From positions 550,711-614,710 of the forward strand of contig CAVVGB010000009.1 of assembly GCA_963747715.1 (NCBI GenBank): a DNA stretch of 64,000 bases, in the 5' to 3' direction. The position numbers and the translations under genes are program-made. The stretch is from CAVVGB01 sp963747715 (GTDB lineage Bacteria > Actinomycetota > Thermoleophilia > Gaiellales > Gaiellaceae). This document shows positions 1-8,599 of this stretch, piece by piece (within the stretch, counting starts at the first letter, position 1; every line of letters begins with the position of its first letter). The notes under the pieces are model-generated. The model was not told the DNA's origin. It made no database searches and saw only the letters and a list, made by a program, of their open reading frames with translations.

Positions 1-858
1 GACCTCTGGATCCGGCAAGGCCTGCCGTCCGTTCCCAAGCCGCGCATCCTCGGCGCCGACGGGGCGGGCGTCGTCGCCTCTCTCGGGGAGGGGACTGACC
101 GCTTCGCCGAGGGCGACCCCGTCCTCATCAACCCCGGGCTCGCGGACGGCGCCAAGATCGTCGGCGAGCACTGCGACGGCACCCACGCCGAGCTGATCGC
201 GGTCCCGGCCGAGAACGTCTACCGAAAGCCCGACTCGCTCTCCTTCGAGGAGGCCGCCGCCTTTCCGCTCGTCTTCGAGACCGCCTACCGGATGCTCGTG
301 ACCAAGGCACAGCTCGCCGCCGGCGAGTGGATCCTCGTGTGGGGAATCGGCAGCGGCGTGGCGACCGCCTCCTTTCAGATCGCCAAGGCGCTCGGGGCGC
401 GCACGATCGTCACGTCTTCGAGCGACCAGAAACTCGAGCGCGCACACGAGCTCGGCGCCGACGTGGTGGTCAACCACGGTTCCGGCGACGTCACGGCCGC
501 CGTGCGGGAGGCAACGGGCGGACGAGGCGCCGACGTCGTCGTCGAGCACGTCGGCGAGGACACGTGGAAGACCTCACTCCAGGCCGCCGCTCCGTCGGCG
601 CGAATTGCAGTCTGCGGGGCGACGAGCGGGCCCAACCCGCCGGCGCAGCTGCACAGGATCTGGTGGAAGCAGCTCACGATCTACGGCTCGACGATGGGCA
701 CGCGCGAGGACTTCGAGGGCGCGTACGAGCTCGTGGCGAGCGGCAAGGCCAAGCCGATCGTCGACCGCGTCTTCCCGCTCGAGCAAGCTGCCGAGGCACA
801 CGCGCACCTCGAGCAGGGCCGCCAGCTCGGCAAGGTCGTCCTCTCCATCCCGGGCTAG
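1..858 (+). CDS. Zinc-type alcohol dehydrogenase / quinone oxidoreductase family protein (5' truncated)
   Basis: The frame is open from base 1, so the N-terminus lies outside the window. The visible part has the MDR pattern: a GADGAGVV motif near the start of the catalytic domain, then a Rossmann NAD(P)-binding domain with a glycine-rich WGIGSGVA turn and a C-terminal substrate-domain tail ending in GKVVLSIPG. The four-cysteine structural-zinc lobe of classical alcohol dehydrogenases is missing, which favours the quinone-oxidoreductase or crotonyl-CoA-reductase-like branch. The role, inferred, is NAD(P)H-dependent reduction of a carbonyl or enoyl substrate in the cytoplasm. It ends just before a strong bidirectional hairpin. 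Substrate is unknown. Confidence 0.85.
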   Translation, partial: DLWIRQGLPSVPKPRILGADGAGVVASLGEGTDRFAEGDPVLINPGLADGAKIVGEHCDGTHAELIAVPAENVYRKPDSLSFEEAAAFPLVFETAYRMLVTKAQLAAGEWILVWGIGSGVATASFQIAKALGARTIVTSSSDQKLERAHELGADVVVNHGSGDVTAAVREATGGRGADVVVEHVGEDTWKTSLQAAAPSARIAVCGATSGPNPPAQLHRIWWKQLTIYGSTMGTREDFEGAYELVASGKAKPIVDRVFPLEQAAEAHAHLEQGRQLGKVVLSIPG

Positions 859-966
859 CTTCTGGATACCCCTGCGAATACCGCGCCTGCCTCTTGGAAT
901 GAAGGCCGCAGCGGCGTAGGCTCGTCGCTACCTCTCGCCTGCGCTTTCACTGGCAGAGAGACGGGC

Positions 967-1003
967 GGGGGTCTCGTGGCTGGGGGGCGGGCGCGAGACC
1001 CCC
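967..1003. terminator. Bidirectional hairpin terminator between convergent genes
   Basis: GGGGGTCTCG (967-976) and CGAGACCCCC (994-1003) form a perfect 10-bp stem with a 17-nt loop, between the ends of the oxidoreductase gene (+) and the DUF59 gene (-). There is no clear T-tract on either side, so termination is inferred from the stem and from its position. Confidence 0.6.
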
Positions 1004-1024
1004 ACTCCCCCTATTGGCCTCCTA

Positions 1025-1324
1025 CTAGCCGAACCCGAGGATGAACTTCGCGTCGTCCGACATCTTCTCGGGCGACCACGGAGGGTCCCACGTGAGCTCG
1101 GACTCGACCTCCTCGACACCCTCCATCGAGGCGACCGTGTCGCGGATCTGCTCCTCGATCATGGGACCGACGGGACAGCCCATCGACGTGAGCGAGAAGG
1201 TGACGTGGACCTTGGGGCCCTCGACCTCGACGTCGTAGAGAAGGCCGAGGTCGACGATGTCCATGCCGAGCTCCGGGTCCTCGACGACCCGAAGAGCGTC
1301 GATAACCTGTTCGCGGGACGGCAT
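1025..1324 (-). CDS. SufT/MIP18-type (DUF59) iron-sulfur assembly protein
   Basis: This 99-residue protein is a single DUF59 domain. It has the typical opening of a helix followed by VEDPELGMDIVDLGLLYDV, and the SMGCPVGPMIEEQI segment carrying the conserved cysteine around residue 49. Relatives (SufT, PaaD-like and MIP18 proteins) help insert or mature Fe-S clusters in client proteins. The C-terminal WDPPWSPEKMSDDAKFILGFG type ending is also usual in this family. It is a lone gene, not beside a suf operon here, convergent with the upstream oxidoreductase and divergent from the LuxR-type gene. Which client it serves cannot be told. Confidence 0.85.
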   Translation of the reverse strand: MPSREQVIDALRVVEDPELGMDIVDLGLLYDVEVEGPKVHVTFSLTSMGCPVGPMIEEQIRDTVASMEGVEEVESELTWDPPWSPEKMSDDAKFILGFG

Positions 1325-1398
1325 GAAATCAGTGTATCCCGCGCCGTCTCGCCTCCTGGGGAGTTACCCCGTGGACGCGGTAGGATGGCCTGTCTGCT

Positions 1399-2139
1399 GT
1401 GAGTAGCGCCGCGACCATGCTCCTCCAGGCGGTCGAGGCTGTTCCGGGCAAGGACCTCACCGTCTCCCTTGGCGAGCTTGCGCGCGCGCTGCCCGTGCCG
1501 ACCTCGAGCGAGGTCGTGGCGATTCGGCTCAGAGCGACCGACGGCGACCGGCTCTTCCACGTCGTCGCCCTCGAGGGTGCCTCCCCCCGTGAGCAGCGGT
1601 CACGCGCGCTCAACCCGATTCCCATGGCCGCCGTGAAATCCATCGTCGCGCTGGGAGCGCAGCATTCGCTTTCGCAGACTCTCGGCTTCCGCTGGCTGCA
1701 CTCGGGTTGGATCCCGAACGATGGCGGTCCCGCGGGCGTCGTCTTCCTGGCAGCGCGCACCGAGCGTCGCATGACCGAAGCGGGACGGCGTCTGCTCGAC
1801 GAGGTCTGCGAGCGACTCGGCACGCGTCTCGAGAAAGCCGACCGTAGCGAGAAAGCCTTGCTCGACGCTTCGCGCCGCCTTGCGCGCGAGTCAGCCTTCA
1901 TACCCGACACCACGGTCGACGAGCTCGAAGCGCTCCGTCCCCGGGAGCGAATGATCGTGACGCTCTACGCGGAAGGCTTGGCGGTGGACGACATCGCGCA
2001 GGTGCTCGTGATCTCTCCGCACACGGTCCGCACGCACGTGAAGAACGCGTTCCGCCGGCTCGGCGTTCATTCCCGGGATGAAGCTGCCCACCTCGTCTTC
2101 GCGGACGAGGTCCGCCGACTCTCTGCTCTAGCCCAGTAG
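1399..2139 (+). CDS. LuxR/NarL-type HTH transcriptional regulator with GAF-like N-terminal region
   Basis: GTG start. The 246-residue protein ends in a clear LuxR-type four-helix DNA-binding domain at about residues 180-240: LRPRERMIVTLYAEGLAVDDIAQ, then a recognition-helix region with SPHTVRTHVKNAFRRLGV. The first 160 residues resemble a GAF-like sensor without identifiable ligand residues, and there is no receiver Asp. A cytoplasmic one-component regulator is likely. Its 3' end overlaps the convergent GlpX-like gene by 12 bp, so the two transcripts run into each other. Targets are unknown; the neighbouring cDPG operon is one possibility but has no direct support. Confidence 0.8.
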   Translation: MSSAATMLLQAVEAVPGKDLTVSLGELARALPVPTSSEVVAIRLRATDGDRLFHVVALEGASPREQRSRALNPIPMAAVKSIVALGAQHSLSQTLGFRWLHSGWIPNDGGPAGVVFLAARTERRMTEAGRRLLDEVCERLGTRLEKADRSEKALLDASRRLARESAFIPDTTVDELEALRPRERMIVTLYAEGLAVDDIAQVLVISPHTVRTHVKNAFRRLGVHSRDEAAHLVFADEVRRLSALAQ

Positions 2140-3096
2140 GCGCACTTCCTCGCGCCGCTCGCGGGCGAAGAAGTGAATCCCGTCGACGAAGCGCACCCAG
2201 TTGTGGCGCGTGCACATGACGAGTGAGTGCGTGCGCGCGCTGTCGGCATGGAAGCGAACGCCGCGCAGGAGGTCGCCGTTCGTCACCCCCGTCGCCGCGA
2301 CGATCACTTCGCCCGGCGCGAGCTCGTCGGTCGTGAAGACGCGGCGCACGTCCTCGATGCCCGCTTCGGCCGCCTGACCGATCTCGTCGCGCGTCGTCGG
2401 CCAGAGCTGCGCCTGCAGCTCGCCGCCGAGGCAGCGCAGGGCAGCGGCCGACAACACGGCCTGGCGGGCGCCGCCGATCCCGATGGCGATGTGGTCGTTC
2501 GTCCCCCGGATCGCCGCTGTGATGGACGCCGTAACGTCGCCGTCCTGGATGAGCTTGATGCGCGCACCGGCGGCGCGGATCTCCTCGACGAGGTCGTGGT
2601 GACGAGGCCGGTCGAGCACGATCGCCGTGATGTCGTTCGGACGGCGGCCGAACGCTTCGGCGATCGCCTGGATGTTCTCCGCGATGGGACGGTCGAGACC
2701 GATCTTGCCCCGGGCGACCGGGCCGACCGCCATCTTGCGCATGTACATGGGAGGCAGCCGCGGGAAGCTGTCCGAGTCGCCGATGGCCACCATCGCCATC
2801 GCGCCGTAGTCGCCGCGTGCGACAACCGCCCGGCCCTCGAGCGGGTCGACCGCAAGGTCGAGCGCCTCGCCGCCGCGTCCCGCGGTCGTTCCGATGGCCA
2901 GCTCTCCGTCGTCGCCACCGACGACGATGCGTCCCTCGATGTCGAGACGGTCGAGACCTTCACGCATCGCGCTCGTCGCGGCAGCCTCCGCTCCCTCCAC
3001 GTCCCCGCGCCCCAGCCAGCGCGCGCTTGCGAGAGCCGCCCCCTCCGTAACGGCGGCGAACGCCTCGCAGTGGCAGCCGCCGCTGTCGGCGCTCAC
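2128..3096 (-). CDS. Divergent GlpX-like (class II FBPase fold) phosphatase
   Basis: The 322-residue protein aligns by eye along its whole length with class II fructose-1,6-bisphosphatases. It keeps the metal-binding DPLEG motif (residues 84-88), an IVLDRPRHHDLVEEIR segment and the IQDGDV strand-turn. It departs at several active-site signatures that the second GlpX in this window (20451-21485) keeps: GEGE is GGDDGE (60-65), the Thr after DPLEG is Arg89, and GGTPEG is GGARQA (208-213). A changed substrate is therefore likely. It is the last gene of a four-gene minus-strand operon, overlapping the 2-phosphoglycerate kinase by 4 bp, so an acid-sugar or glycerate phosphate is a reasonable guess. 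True FBPase activity is not excluded. Confidence 0.75.
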   Translation of the reverse strand: MSADSGGCHCEAFAAVTEGAALASARWLGRGDVEGAEAAATSAMREGLDRLDIEGRIVVGGDDGELAIGTTAGRGGEALDLAVDPLEGRAVVARGDYGAMAMVAIGDSDSFPRLPPMYMRKMAVGPVARGKIGLDRPIAENIQAIAEAFGRRPNDITAIVLDRPRHHDLVEEIRAAGARIKLIQDGDVTASITAAIRGTNDHIAIGIGGARQAVLSAAALRCLGGELQAQLWPTTRDEIGQAAEAGIEDVRRVFTTDELAPGEVIVAATGVTNGDLLRGVRFHADSARTHSLVMCTRHNWVRFVDGIHFFARERREEVRLLG

Positions 3097-3806
3097 CCGA
3101 GGGTCGCCGACTCGACGTCGGCGAGTACGAGCTCTATGACCCCGTCGACGGCTGTGTCGACGCTCGGGTTGTCGATGACAGGGATGCCCGCCTTGCCGGC
3201 GCGGGCGATCAGGTAGTTCTGGATGCGCCTGATTTCCGGGAGGGCGGCGAGGTACTTCTCGAACGGCCGCAGGCCTTCCGAGGCGGCGTCGCGCGACCAG
3301 AAGTGGTTGGCGTGCTCCTCGTCGTCCTCGATCGCCAGCAGGCAGTGGCAGACGACGGCTCCCCGGATCGACGTCGAGATCGAGCCGGGAACGAGGTGGA
3401 CGCCCTCGAGCACGAGCGAGTAGCCCTCCTCGATCGCCCGGCTGATGACCGCCTTCACGCCGACGAGGACGTTGCGGGTCTGCTCGAGGAAGCCGAGCAG
3501 CGTCGGATCGGCGGTCTCGTCCTCCGGCACACGCACGGCCGCGCCCGCCTCGAAGCTCGAGTAGTGGATGGAGGGCATGAACTCGCGCGAGAAGAACGCC
3601 CGCATGGTCTGGCGGACGACGTCCGTCGACGTGACGCGCGTGATGCCGAGCCGGTGGGCGACCTCGGTGGCGACCGTGGACTTGCCCGTCCCGGTCGCAC
3701 CGCCCACGAGGACGATGAGCGGCATCTCGAGCTCCCGCAGCGCCTCCAGGCGAACCAGCGCCTCAGGTGAGACCAGCGTCGCGTCGGGCGGCCGGCGGTC
3801 GTTCAC
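3093..3806 (-). CDS. 2-phosphoglycerate kinase (P-loop kinase)
   Basis: The 237-residue P-loop kinase carries a Walker A motif GGATGTGKST (residues 35-44), followed by the 2-PG-kinase signature VTSTDVVRQTMR and a later LVLEGVHLVPG strand. In methanogenic archaea this enzyme phosphorylates 2-phosphoglycerate to 2,3-bisphosphoglycerate, the precursor of cyclic 2,3-diphosphoglycerate. The archaeal proteins often have an extra ATP-cone; this one is the short, kinase-only form. The GTG start overlaps the stop of the cDPG synthetase by 4 bp and its own stop overlaps the GlpX-like gene by 4 bp, so translation is probably coupled. The adjacent synthetase supports the functional call. Confidence 0.8.
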   Translation of the reverse strand: MNDRRPPDATLVSPEALVRLEALRELEMPLIVLVGGATGTGKSTVATEVAHRLGITRVTSTDVVRQTMRAFFSREFMPSIHYSSFEAGAAVRVPEDETADPTLLGFLEQTRNVLVGVKAVISRAIEEGYSLVLEGVHLVPGSISTSIRGAVVCHCLLAIEDDEEHANHFWSRDAASEGLRPFEKYLAALPEIRRIQNYLIARAGKAGIPVIDNPSVDTAVDGVIELVLADVESATLG

Positions 3807-5096
3807 GCCGTGACCTCCTGGCGGCTGAGCGCGTCTGCGAGAGCGGTCAGCCGCTCGTCCAGATCGGCGCCGCCGCCGACCGTCTGCACCTCGTTGTCGC
3901 AGAGGACGACCTGCGTGCCGCTCTCGTCCGCGGCCTCCGCGACGACGTCGATCGCGGCTGCCTTGAGCTCCATGAGGAAGACGTCTGCGCCTCGGGCCTC
4001 TTCCGAGTCGAGCTCCTTGCGCAGCTCGTCCCGGCGTGACAGGTTCCCCGAGACGAGCACGACGTCGGCGCCGTGCTCATCCTCGAGATGCTTGCGAAGG
4101 CGCTCATGGATCGCTTCCGGAGCGGTCGTGAAGTAGGCGACCTTGCGGCCGTCGATCGAAGACACCGGCTTCGGACGGAGGATCGTCTCGATCACGGGAA
4201 GGTCGGGATCGACGTCGGCGATCGCTTCCCGCAGGCGGTCGACGTCCTCACGCGTCGCCAGCGGCTCCTCGCAGTTGGTCAGAACGACGAGGTCGCTGAC
4301 GAGCAGGCGGTAGGCGCCGAGGTAGCCGGTGACGAGCTCCGGGTCCTGCGCGGCGCCCGCGACGAGCACGCGCCGCCCCACTTGCACCGGAGGAAGCGCC
4401 GCGCCGCTCCCTTCGAAGACGACGAGGTCGGGCTCGAGCGAGGCGGCCAGCGCGCGCGGCCGAGGCGACGTTCGAGACGAACGGGGCGCCGGCCAGACCG
4501 CCCCCGCATCTGCGGGCGCCAACGGTGACGACACGTGCGAGCGCGGCGTCCTCGAGGTAGTCGGAAGCCGCGTGCTTCCCGTCACGCGAGAGCGCGAGCA
4601 GGTCTTCGACGGTCGGCTCGGCCTCCGTGACGACCGGCTCCGCCGGTCCGCCGCGTCCCATGGCGACGACCACGACCTCGCGCGAGCGCGAGAGCAGGCG
4701 TGCGACGTGACCTGCGACCGCCGTCTTGCCCACGCGCTTGCCGCTCCCGATCACGGCAAGTGCGGGAACGTCGAATGGCTCGAACTCGACGGGATCCAGA
4801 CGGAAGTCGGCGCCGACGTACGGCACCCCGGCAGCGAGCACGCGGCTCGCGACGCGAAAGCGGCGGCGCGCATCGAGCACCGGCTCGTCTGAGAGGTCGA
4901 GCACGACCTCGGGGCGTGTCGCCGCGAGCCCGCTCTCGAGGTCGTCGAACAGCTGGACGCCGTACTCGTCCCCGCCGCGCAGCTTCTCGGTCCCACCGAG
5001 CATGACGGCGCCGACGACGTCGAACGTGGTCTCCCGAAAGGCGGAGCGCACGACGTCCGCGTAGTGCTCGCCGTCGATGAGCGCGAGCGCCTTCAC
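3803..5096 (-). CDS. cpgS: Cyclic 2,3-diphosphoglycerate synthetase (frameshifted)
   Basis: The N-terminal half (from the GTG at 5096) opens with LIDGEHYADVV and carries a nucleotide-binding GSGKRVGKT loop at about residues 117-125. The C-terminal half has LEPDLVVFEGSGAALPP and LVVLTNCEEPL. These match cDPG synthetase, which closes 2,3-bisphosphoglycerate to the cyclic diphosphate at the expense of ATP. The halves lie in different frames and join near 4445-4460, in a GC repeat with one extra base; both sides stay well conserved, so a sequencing error is likely. About 430 residues in total, near the family length. It starts within the stop of the metallophosphoesterase gene (GTGA overlap) and overlaps the kinase gene by 4 bp. 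Confidence 0.8.
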
Positions 5097-5879
5097 GGCC
5101 TGCTCGTGACCTCGTCCTCGATCCGCGACGTGTACTTCTCGAACTCGAGCGTGTCAGCGGAGAACTGGATGATCCGCTCCTGCCCGTGGTAGGGGTACTT
5201 GCGCCACACGTCCACGTGCCGGCCATCGATCTCGATGAGGTTGTAACAAGGGCGCGTATTGCCTCTCAGGCGCAGCGACGACACGGTGCCGGTGTTGACG
5301 ATGAAGATGTTCTCGAGCCGCCACGCATAGGGGACGTGCTTATGCCCGGAGAGGACGAGGTTGACGCCCGCGCGCTGGAGCGCTTCGAGGGCGTCGCCGG
5401 CGTCGTAGACGACATTGCGCTCGCGGCCCGTGCCCGGCACGGGCAGCAGGTGGTGGTGGAGGACGAAGATCCGGAAGTGCGCCTCGCGCTCGAACTGCTC
5501 CCTGATCCAGGCGTAGCGGTTGCGGCCGATGTGGCCGTGGTCGAGGTCGGGCTCAGAGGAGTCGATCGCGACGACGGAGACGCCGTTGCGGTGGACGACC
5601 TGGTTGCGCTGGCCGAAGAGCTCCTCGAAGTGGATGTAGCCGACGTTGCGGGAATCGTGGTTGCCCGGGATCACGACGAGCTCTTCGCAGTGGAGCCGGT
5701 CGAGATAGGCCTTCGCATCCGCGTACTCAGGCCGGAAGCCCTCCGCCGTGAGGTCGCCGGAGCAGATGACGATCTCCGGGCGAAGCTCGTTGATCTCGGT
5801 GATCGCCCGGTCCATCAGGTCGGGCACGAAATACGGGCGACCCGCAGTGCAGATCGGAGATATGAGCGATCCGGAACAT
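5093..5879 (-). CDS. Metallophosphoesterase (CpdA-like calcineurin fold; frameshifted near the start)
   Basis: The ATG at 5879 begins MFRIAHISDLHCG, the first metal-binding motif (DxH). The remaining motifs follow in a second frame: SGDLT, PGNHDSRN, VLHHHLLP and SGHKHVPYAW, the full class III phosphodiesterase set. The frames join at about 5835-5843, where one extra base lies in a short G or C run. The intact protein would have about 262 residues. It leads the minus-strand operon with cDPG synthetase, 2-PG kinase and the GlpX-like phosphatase, so a phosphodiester such as cDPG is a possible substrate; cAMP or another phosphodiester is equally compatible with the fold. Confidence 0.8.
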
Positions 5880-5942
5880 GGCAGCCCCTCGTTCAGAGTG
5901 TAGTGCGGGTTCATCCGAAGAGATTGCTACTCTCGGAAACAG

Positions 5943-6308
5943 ATGCCTTCGGAAACGCCCGATTTCCAGGCAAAACCGTCCGCCCATACTCCTCATTTCG
6001 TCAATCAGGCCGAGGAGGAATGCGCCAGGATGCTCGACTTCCACGGCGTGCGCTGGGAATACGAGCCCCGCTCCTTCGTCCTCGAGGAGGACGAGGAGGG
6101 CCGGATCCTGGAGGCCTTCACGCCCGACTTCTATCTCCCCGAGCAGGACCTCTACCTGGAGGTCACGGTGATGAAGCAGTCCCTCATCACCCGCAAGAAC
6201 CGCAAGATTCGCAAGCTCAAGGCCCGTTATCCCGACGTCAAGGTCAAGCTCTTCACGAGGCGTGACTTCGAACGCCTCGCCGACAAATACGGTCTCAAGC
6301 CCGCCTAG
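5943..6308 (+). CDS. Small PD-(D/E)XK nuclease-fold protein next to hpt
   Basis: The 121-residue protein contains the core FTPDFYLPEQDLYLEVT, which looks like the PD-(D/E)XK hairpin of Vsr/DUF559-like small nucleases, preceded by WEYEPRSFVLEEDE and followed by a basic helix (RKNRKIRKLKARYP) and a VKLFTRRDFERL strand-helix. The position usually holding the catalytic Lys in ExK is Thr here, so catalysis is uncertain. It is followed directly by hpt on the same strand, suggesting co-transcription. It starts 63 bp from the divergent metallophosphoesterase. Role unknown; the fold assignment is from pattern only. Confidence 0.6.
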   Translation: MPSETPDFQAKPSAHTPHFVNQAEEECARMLDFHGVRWEYEPRSFVLEEDEEGRILEAFTPDFYLPEQDLYLEVTVMKQSLITRKNRKIRKLKARYPDVKVKLFTRRDFERLADKYGLKPA

Positions 6309-6843
6309 CCCCTGAGCCGCGCCTCGGGGATGTCTACCTCTCCGAGGACGAGATCGCCACGCGCGTCGAAGAGCTCGGCGCGCAGATCGCGCAGGACTAC
6401 GCGGGCCGTGACCTCGTCCTCGTCACGGTCTTGAAGGGCGCATTCATGTTCTTGGCGGATCTGTCGCGGGCCGTCCCGATCAACCACGCCCTCGACTTCA
6501 TGGTCCTGGCCGGCTACGACGGGGCGCTGGGCGGGCGCACGCGGATCCGGGTGATCAAGGATCTCGACCTACCGGTGGCGGGCCGCGAGGTCCTCGTCGT
6601 CGAGAACGTCATCGACACGGGCCTGACGCTGAACTACCTCATGAAGACGCTCGCGCTCAAGGATCCGAGCAGCCTCGCCGCGTGCACCCTCCTCGACCGG
6701 CCCGTACCGGCGCCTGGTCGACGATCTCCCGCTTCGCTACGTCGGGCTTCACCGTGCCGGACGAGTTCTTCGTCGGTTACGGCTTCGACCTCGACGGCCG
6801 CTACCGCGGCCTGCCCGATCTCCGCATCCTCGCGCGCCACTAG
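6308..6843 (+). CDS. hpt: Hypoxanthine phosphoribosyltransferase (two frameshifts, start unresolved)
   Basis: Purine salvage enzyme making IMP/GMP from hypoxanthine/guanine and PRPP. The first part reads LGDVYLSEDEI, then VTVLKGAFMFLADL, IKDLDLPVAGREVL and the PRPP-binding VVENVIDTGLTL, all typical. After LLDRP the frame shifts by one extra base near 6702, giving RRLVDDLPLRYVG, and again near 6752, giving TVPDEFFVGYGFDLDGRYR, the normal HPRT C-terminus, which ends at the TAG at 6841. Both shifts are single insertions in an otherwise normal gene, so sequencing error is likely. No ATG, GTG or TTG is in frame at the 5' end, so the true start is unclear; the coding frame is open from about 6308. 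Confidence 0.8.
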
Positions 6844-6910
6844 CGCGCCTTACGTAGCGACTCCCGCCCCCTCGCGTTTCCCGCTGCGAGCGCACGGGCA
6901 GGAGGTAGGC

Positions 6911-7114
6911 ATGAGCGAGCGCGAGGTGCAGCACGACCCGCAGGTGCTGGAGGGCGAGGACGAGGTTCCGCGCCAGCCGGCTCCGCCGACCGATCCCTAC
7001 ACGCCCGAGCCCGGTCCGCGTGCGGGCGACCGGCGGGCGTTCCGAGTCCTGCCGTGGGCGTGGCTCGTCGTCGCGATCGTCGTCGCGCTCGTGATCTGGG
7101 CGCTTTTCCGGTAG
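6911..7114 (+). CDS. Small single-pass membrane protein
   Basis: The ATG at 6911 follows a strong ribosome site (GGCAGGAGG). The 67-residue product has a charged, Pro-rich N-terminal half (residues 1-45) and one C-terminal membrane helix (WLVVAIVVALVIWALF) ending in Arg, a tail-anchored layout. No family is recognised. It sits between hpt and a long-hairpin intergenic element. Confidence 0.6.
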   Translation: MSEREVQHDPQVLEGEDEVPRQPAPPTDPYTPEPGPRAGDRRAFRVLPWAWLVVAIVVALVIWALFR

Positions 7115-7121
7115 CTGACGA

Positions 7122-7294
7122 CTAGCTCGCGGCTGGGGCGTCGCCTGGCAAGGGAGCCAAGCGAGCGGGCGCGAGACAGTACTCAAGACGTACGGCGAGC
7201 GTCCGCGAGCGCAGGATCCTGCCGCCAGCGGCGTCAGGCGACGGCGAAGCCGGGCTTCGCCCGGCAAGAGCCGTGCCGCCCAGTCGCGAGCTAG
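7122..7294. repeat. Long imperfect inverted-repeat element between convergent genes
   Basis: This 173-bp segment starts with CTAGCTCGCGGCTGGG and ends with the near-reverse complement CCCAGTCGCGAGCTAG, the last bases overlapping the stop of the M23 gene. The middle contains a GTACT..AGACGTAC core. The build (terminal inverted repeats, GTAC core, filling a convergent intergenic space) resembles the three-copy repeat family at 18948, 23525 and 40377, though the sequence differs. The predicted RNA folds into one long stem. Confidence 0.5.
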
Positions 7295-8480
7295 AGGTAG
7301 CCCATCGGGTCCACGGCGGAGCCGTTCACCCGGACTTCGAAATGAAGATGCGGGCCGGTGCAGCTGCCCGTGCAGCCGACCGCCCCCACGCCCTGCCCCT
7401 GCGAGACCGACCCGCCGCCGATCCAGATGGACGACAGGTGCGCATACGCGGTGGCCAGGCCGTTGCCGTGGTCGATGACCACGATGTTCCCGTAGCCGCC
7501 CATGACGCCGGCGAAGACGACGCTACCGCTCGCCGCCGCACGCACGGCCGTGCCGGTCGGAGCCGAGATGTCGATGCCTTCGTGCATGCGTCCCCAGCGC
7601 CAGCCGAAGCCGCTGGTGACGACTCCGCTCACGGGCCAGATGAGACCGCTCGCCGAGACACCGCTACCGGTGGAGCCGCCGCCCGAGGACCCTGGAGCTG
7701 GGCGGCCAGCGCGGCGCTTGCAGCCTGAAGCTCGGAGAGATCCTCCTCCGCGTGGTTCCGATCCTGTTTCGTCTCGGAGAGGAGGCCCTGCTTCTCGGAG
7801 ACCGCGGCGTTCAGAGCCGCCTGTCGCGCGAGCAGTGTCGCCCGCGCCGCACGCTGTTCTTCCGTCTTTGTCGCAAGTGCGGCCGTCTCCTTGGCCACCT
7901 GTGCCTTGACCTCGGCCGTCCTTTGGCGGGCGAGGCGCATCTCGAGCTTGAGCTGTGTGATCTCGGTGACGATCGCGCGGTCCTGCCGCCCGATCTCCGT
8001 CACGTAGTCGACCTGCTCGATGAGCTCGGAGAGGCTCTCGACCTGGAGCAGGATGTCGAGGACGCCCGCCTCCTCGGACTGGTAGATCTCGACGAGGCGG
8101 GCCTCGAGCCGCGCCTCCGCGATCTCGAGCTGGCGGCGCAGGTGGATGAGGTTCCGCGTCTGCTCCTCGAAGCGGTCCTCCAGGCGATTGAGGCGCGCGC
8201 GGTGGGCGGCCAGCTCGCGCTCGAGGACGGCCAGGCGGGCCGACAGCACCCCGATGTCGTTCTCGAGCGAGTCGACCTCCGTGCTCGCGTTGGCGATCTC
8301 GCTCGACAGCGCCCCCTCGCGCTGCTTCGCCTGCGCGATCGCGCTCTGCAGGCTCGAGATGCGCGCGTCGATCTGCGACTTCCGGTCCCACGTGCTCTGG
8401 CCGCCGGCGAGCGGGGTCAGGAGGAGCGCCGCTACCCCAAGGAAGGCGACGAGAAGGCTGGTGCGGGGGGGACTGGGCAC
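7291..8480 (-). CDS. Secreted coiled-coil M23 peptidase (murein hydrolase / EnvC-like; frameshifted)
   Basis: A GTG start at 8480 gives a signal peptide (residues 1-28, hydrophobic LLVAFLGVAALLLTPL), then a long coiled coil (about 30-250) rich in Glu, Gln, Arg and Leu. After a shift of one missing base near 7692, the frame continues through a Gly/Ser linker into a LytM domain: VTSGFGWRWGRMHEGIDI (first metal His and Asp), and the HLHFEV metal/catalytic motif. This matches EnvC/NlpD-like and Gram-positive peptidoglycan endopeptidases cutting cross-links during division. All LytM metal ligands are present, so an active enzyme is expected if the frameshift is an error. Confidence 0.85.
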
Positions 8481-8599
8481 CTGAGGGGAGTTTCGCCGGG
8501 CGCGCGGACGACCCTGCGCGCCCGCCTGGCGTTTGCCGAGCAGAAGCCTAGTTTTCTACACCAGGACGGACGAGGCCGCCAACCGGTACCCCAGAACCC

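Noticed and set aside
3803..6843. Gene decay (pseudogenes) for cpgS, the metallophosphoesterase and hpt
   Set aside because: Conserved motifs are kept on both sides of single-base shifts, no second stop or deletion is present, and the same kind of shift occurs in essential genes elsewhere in the window.
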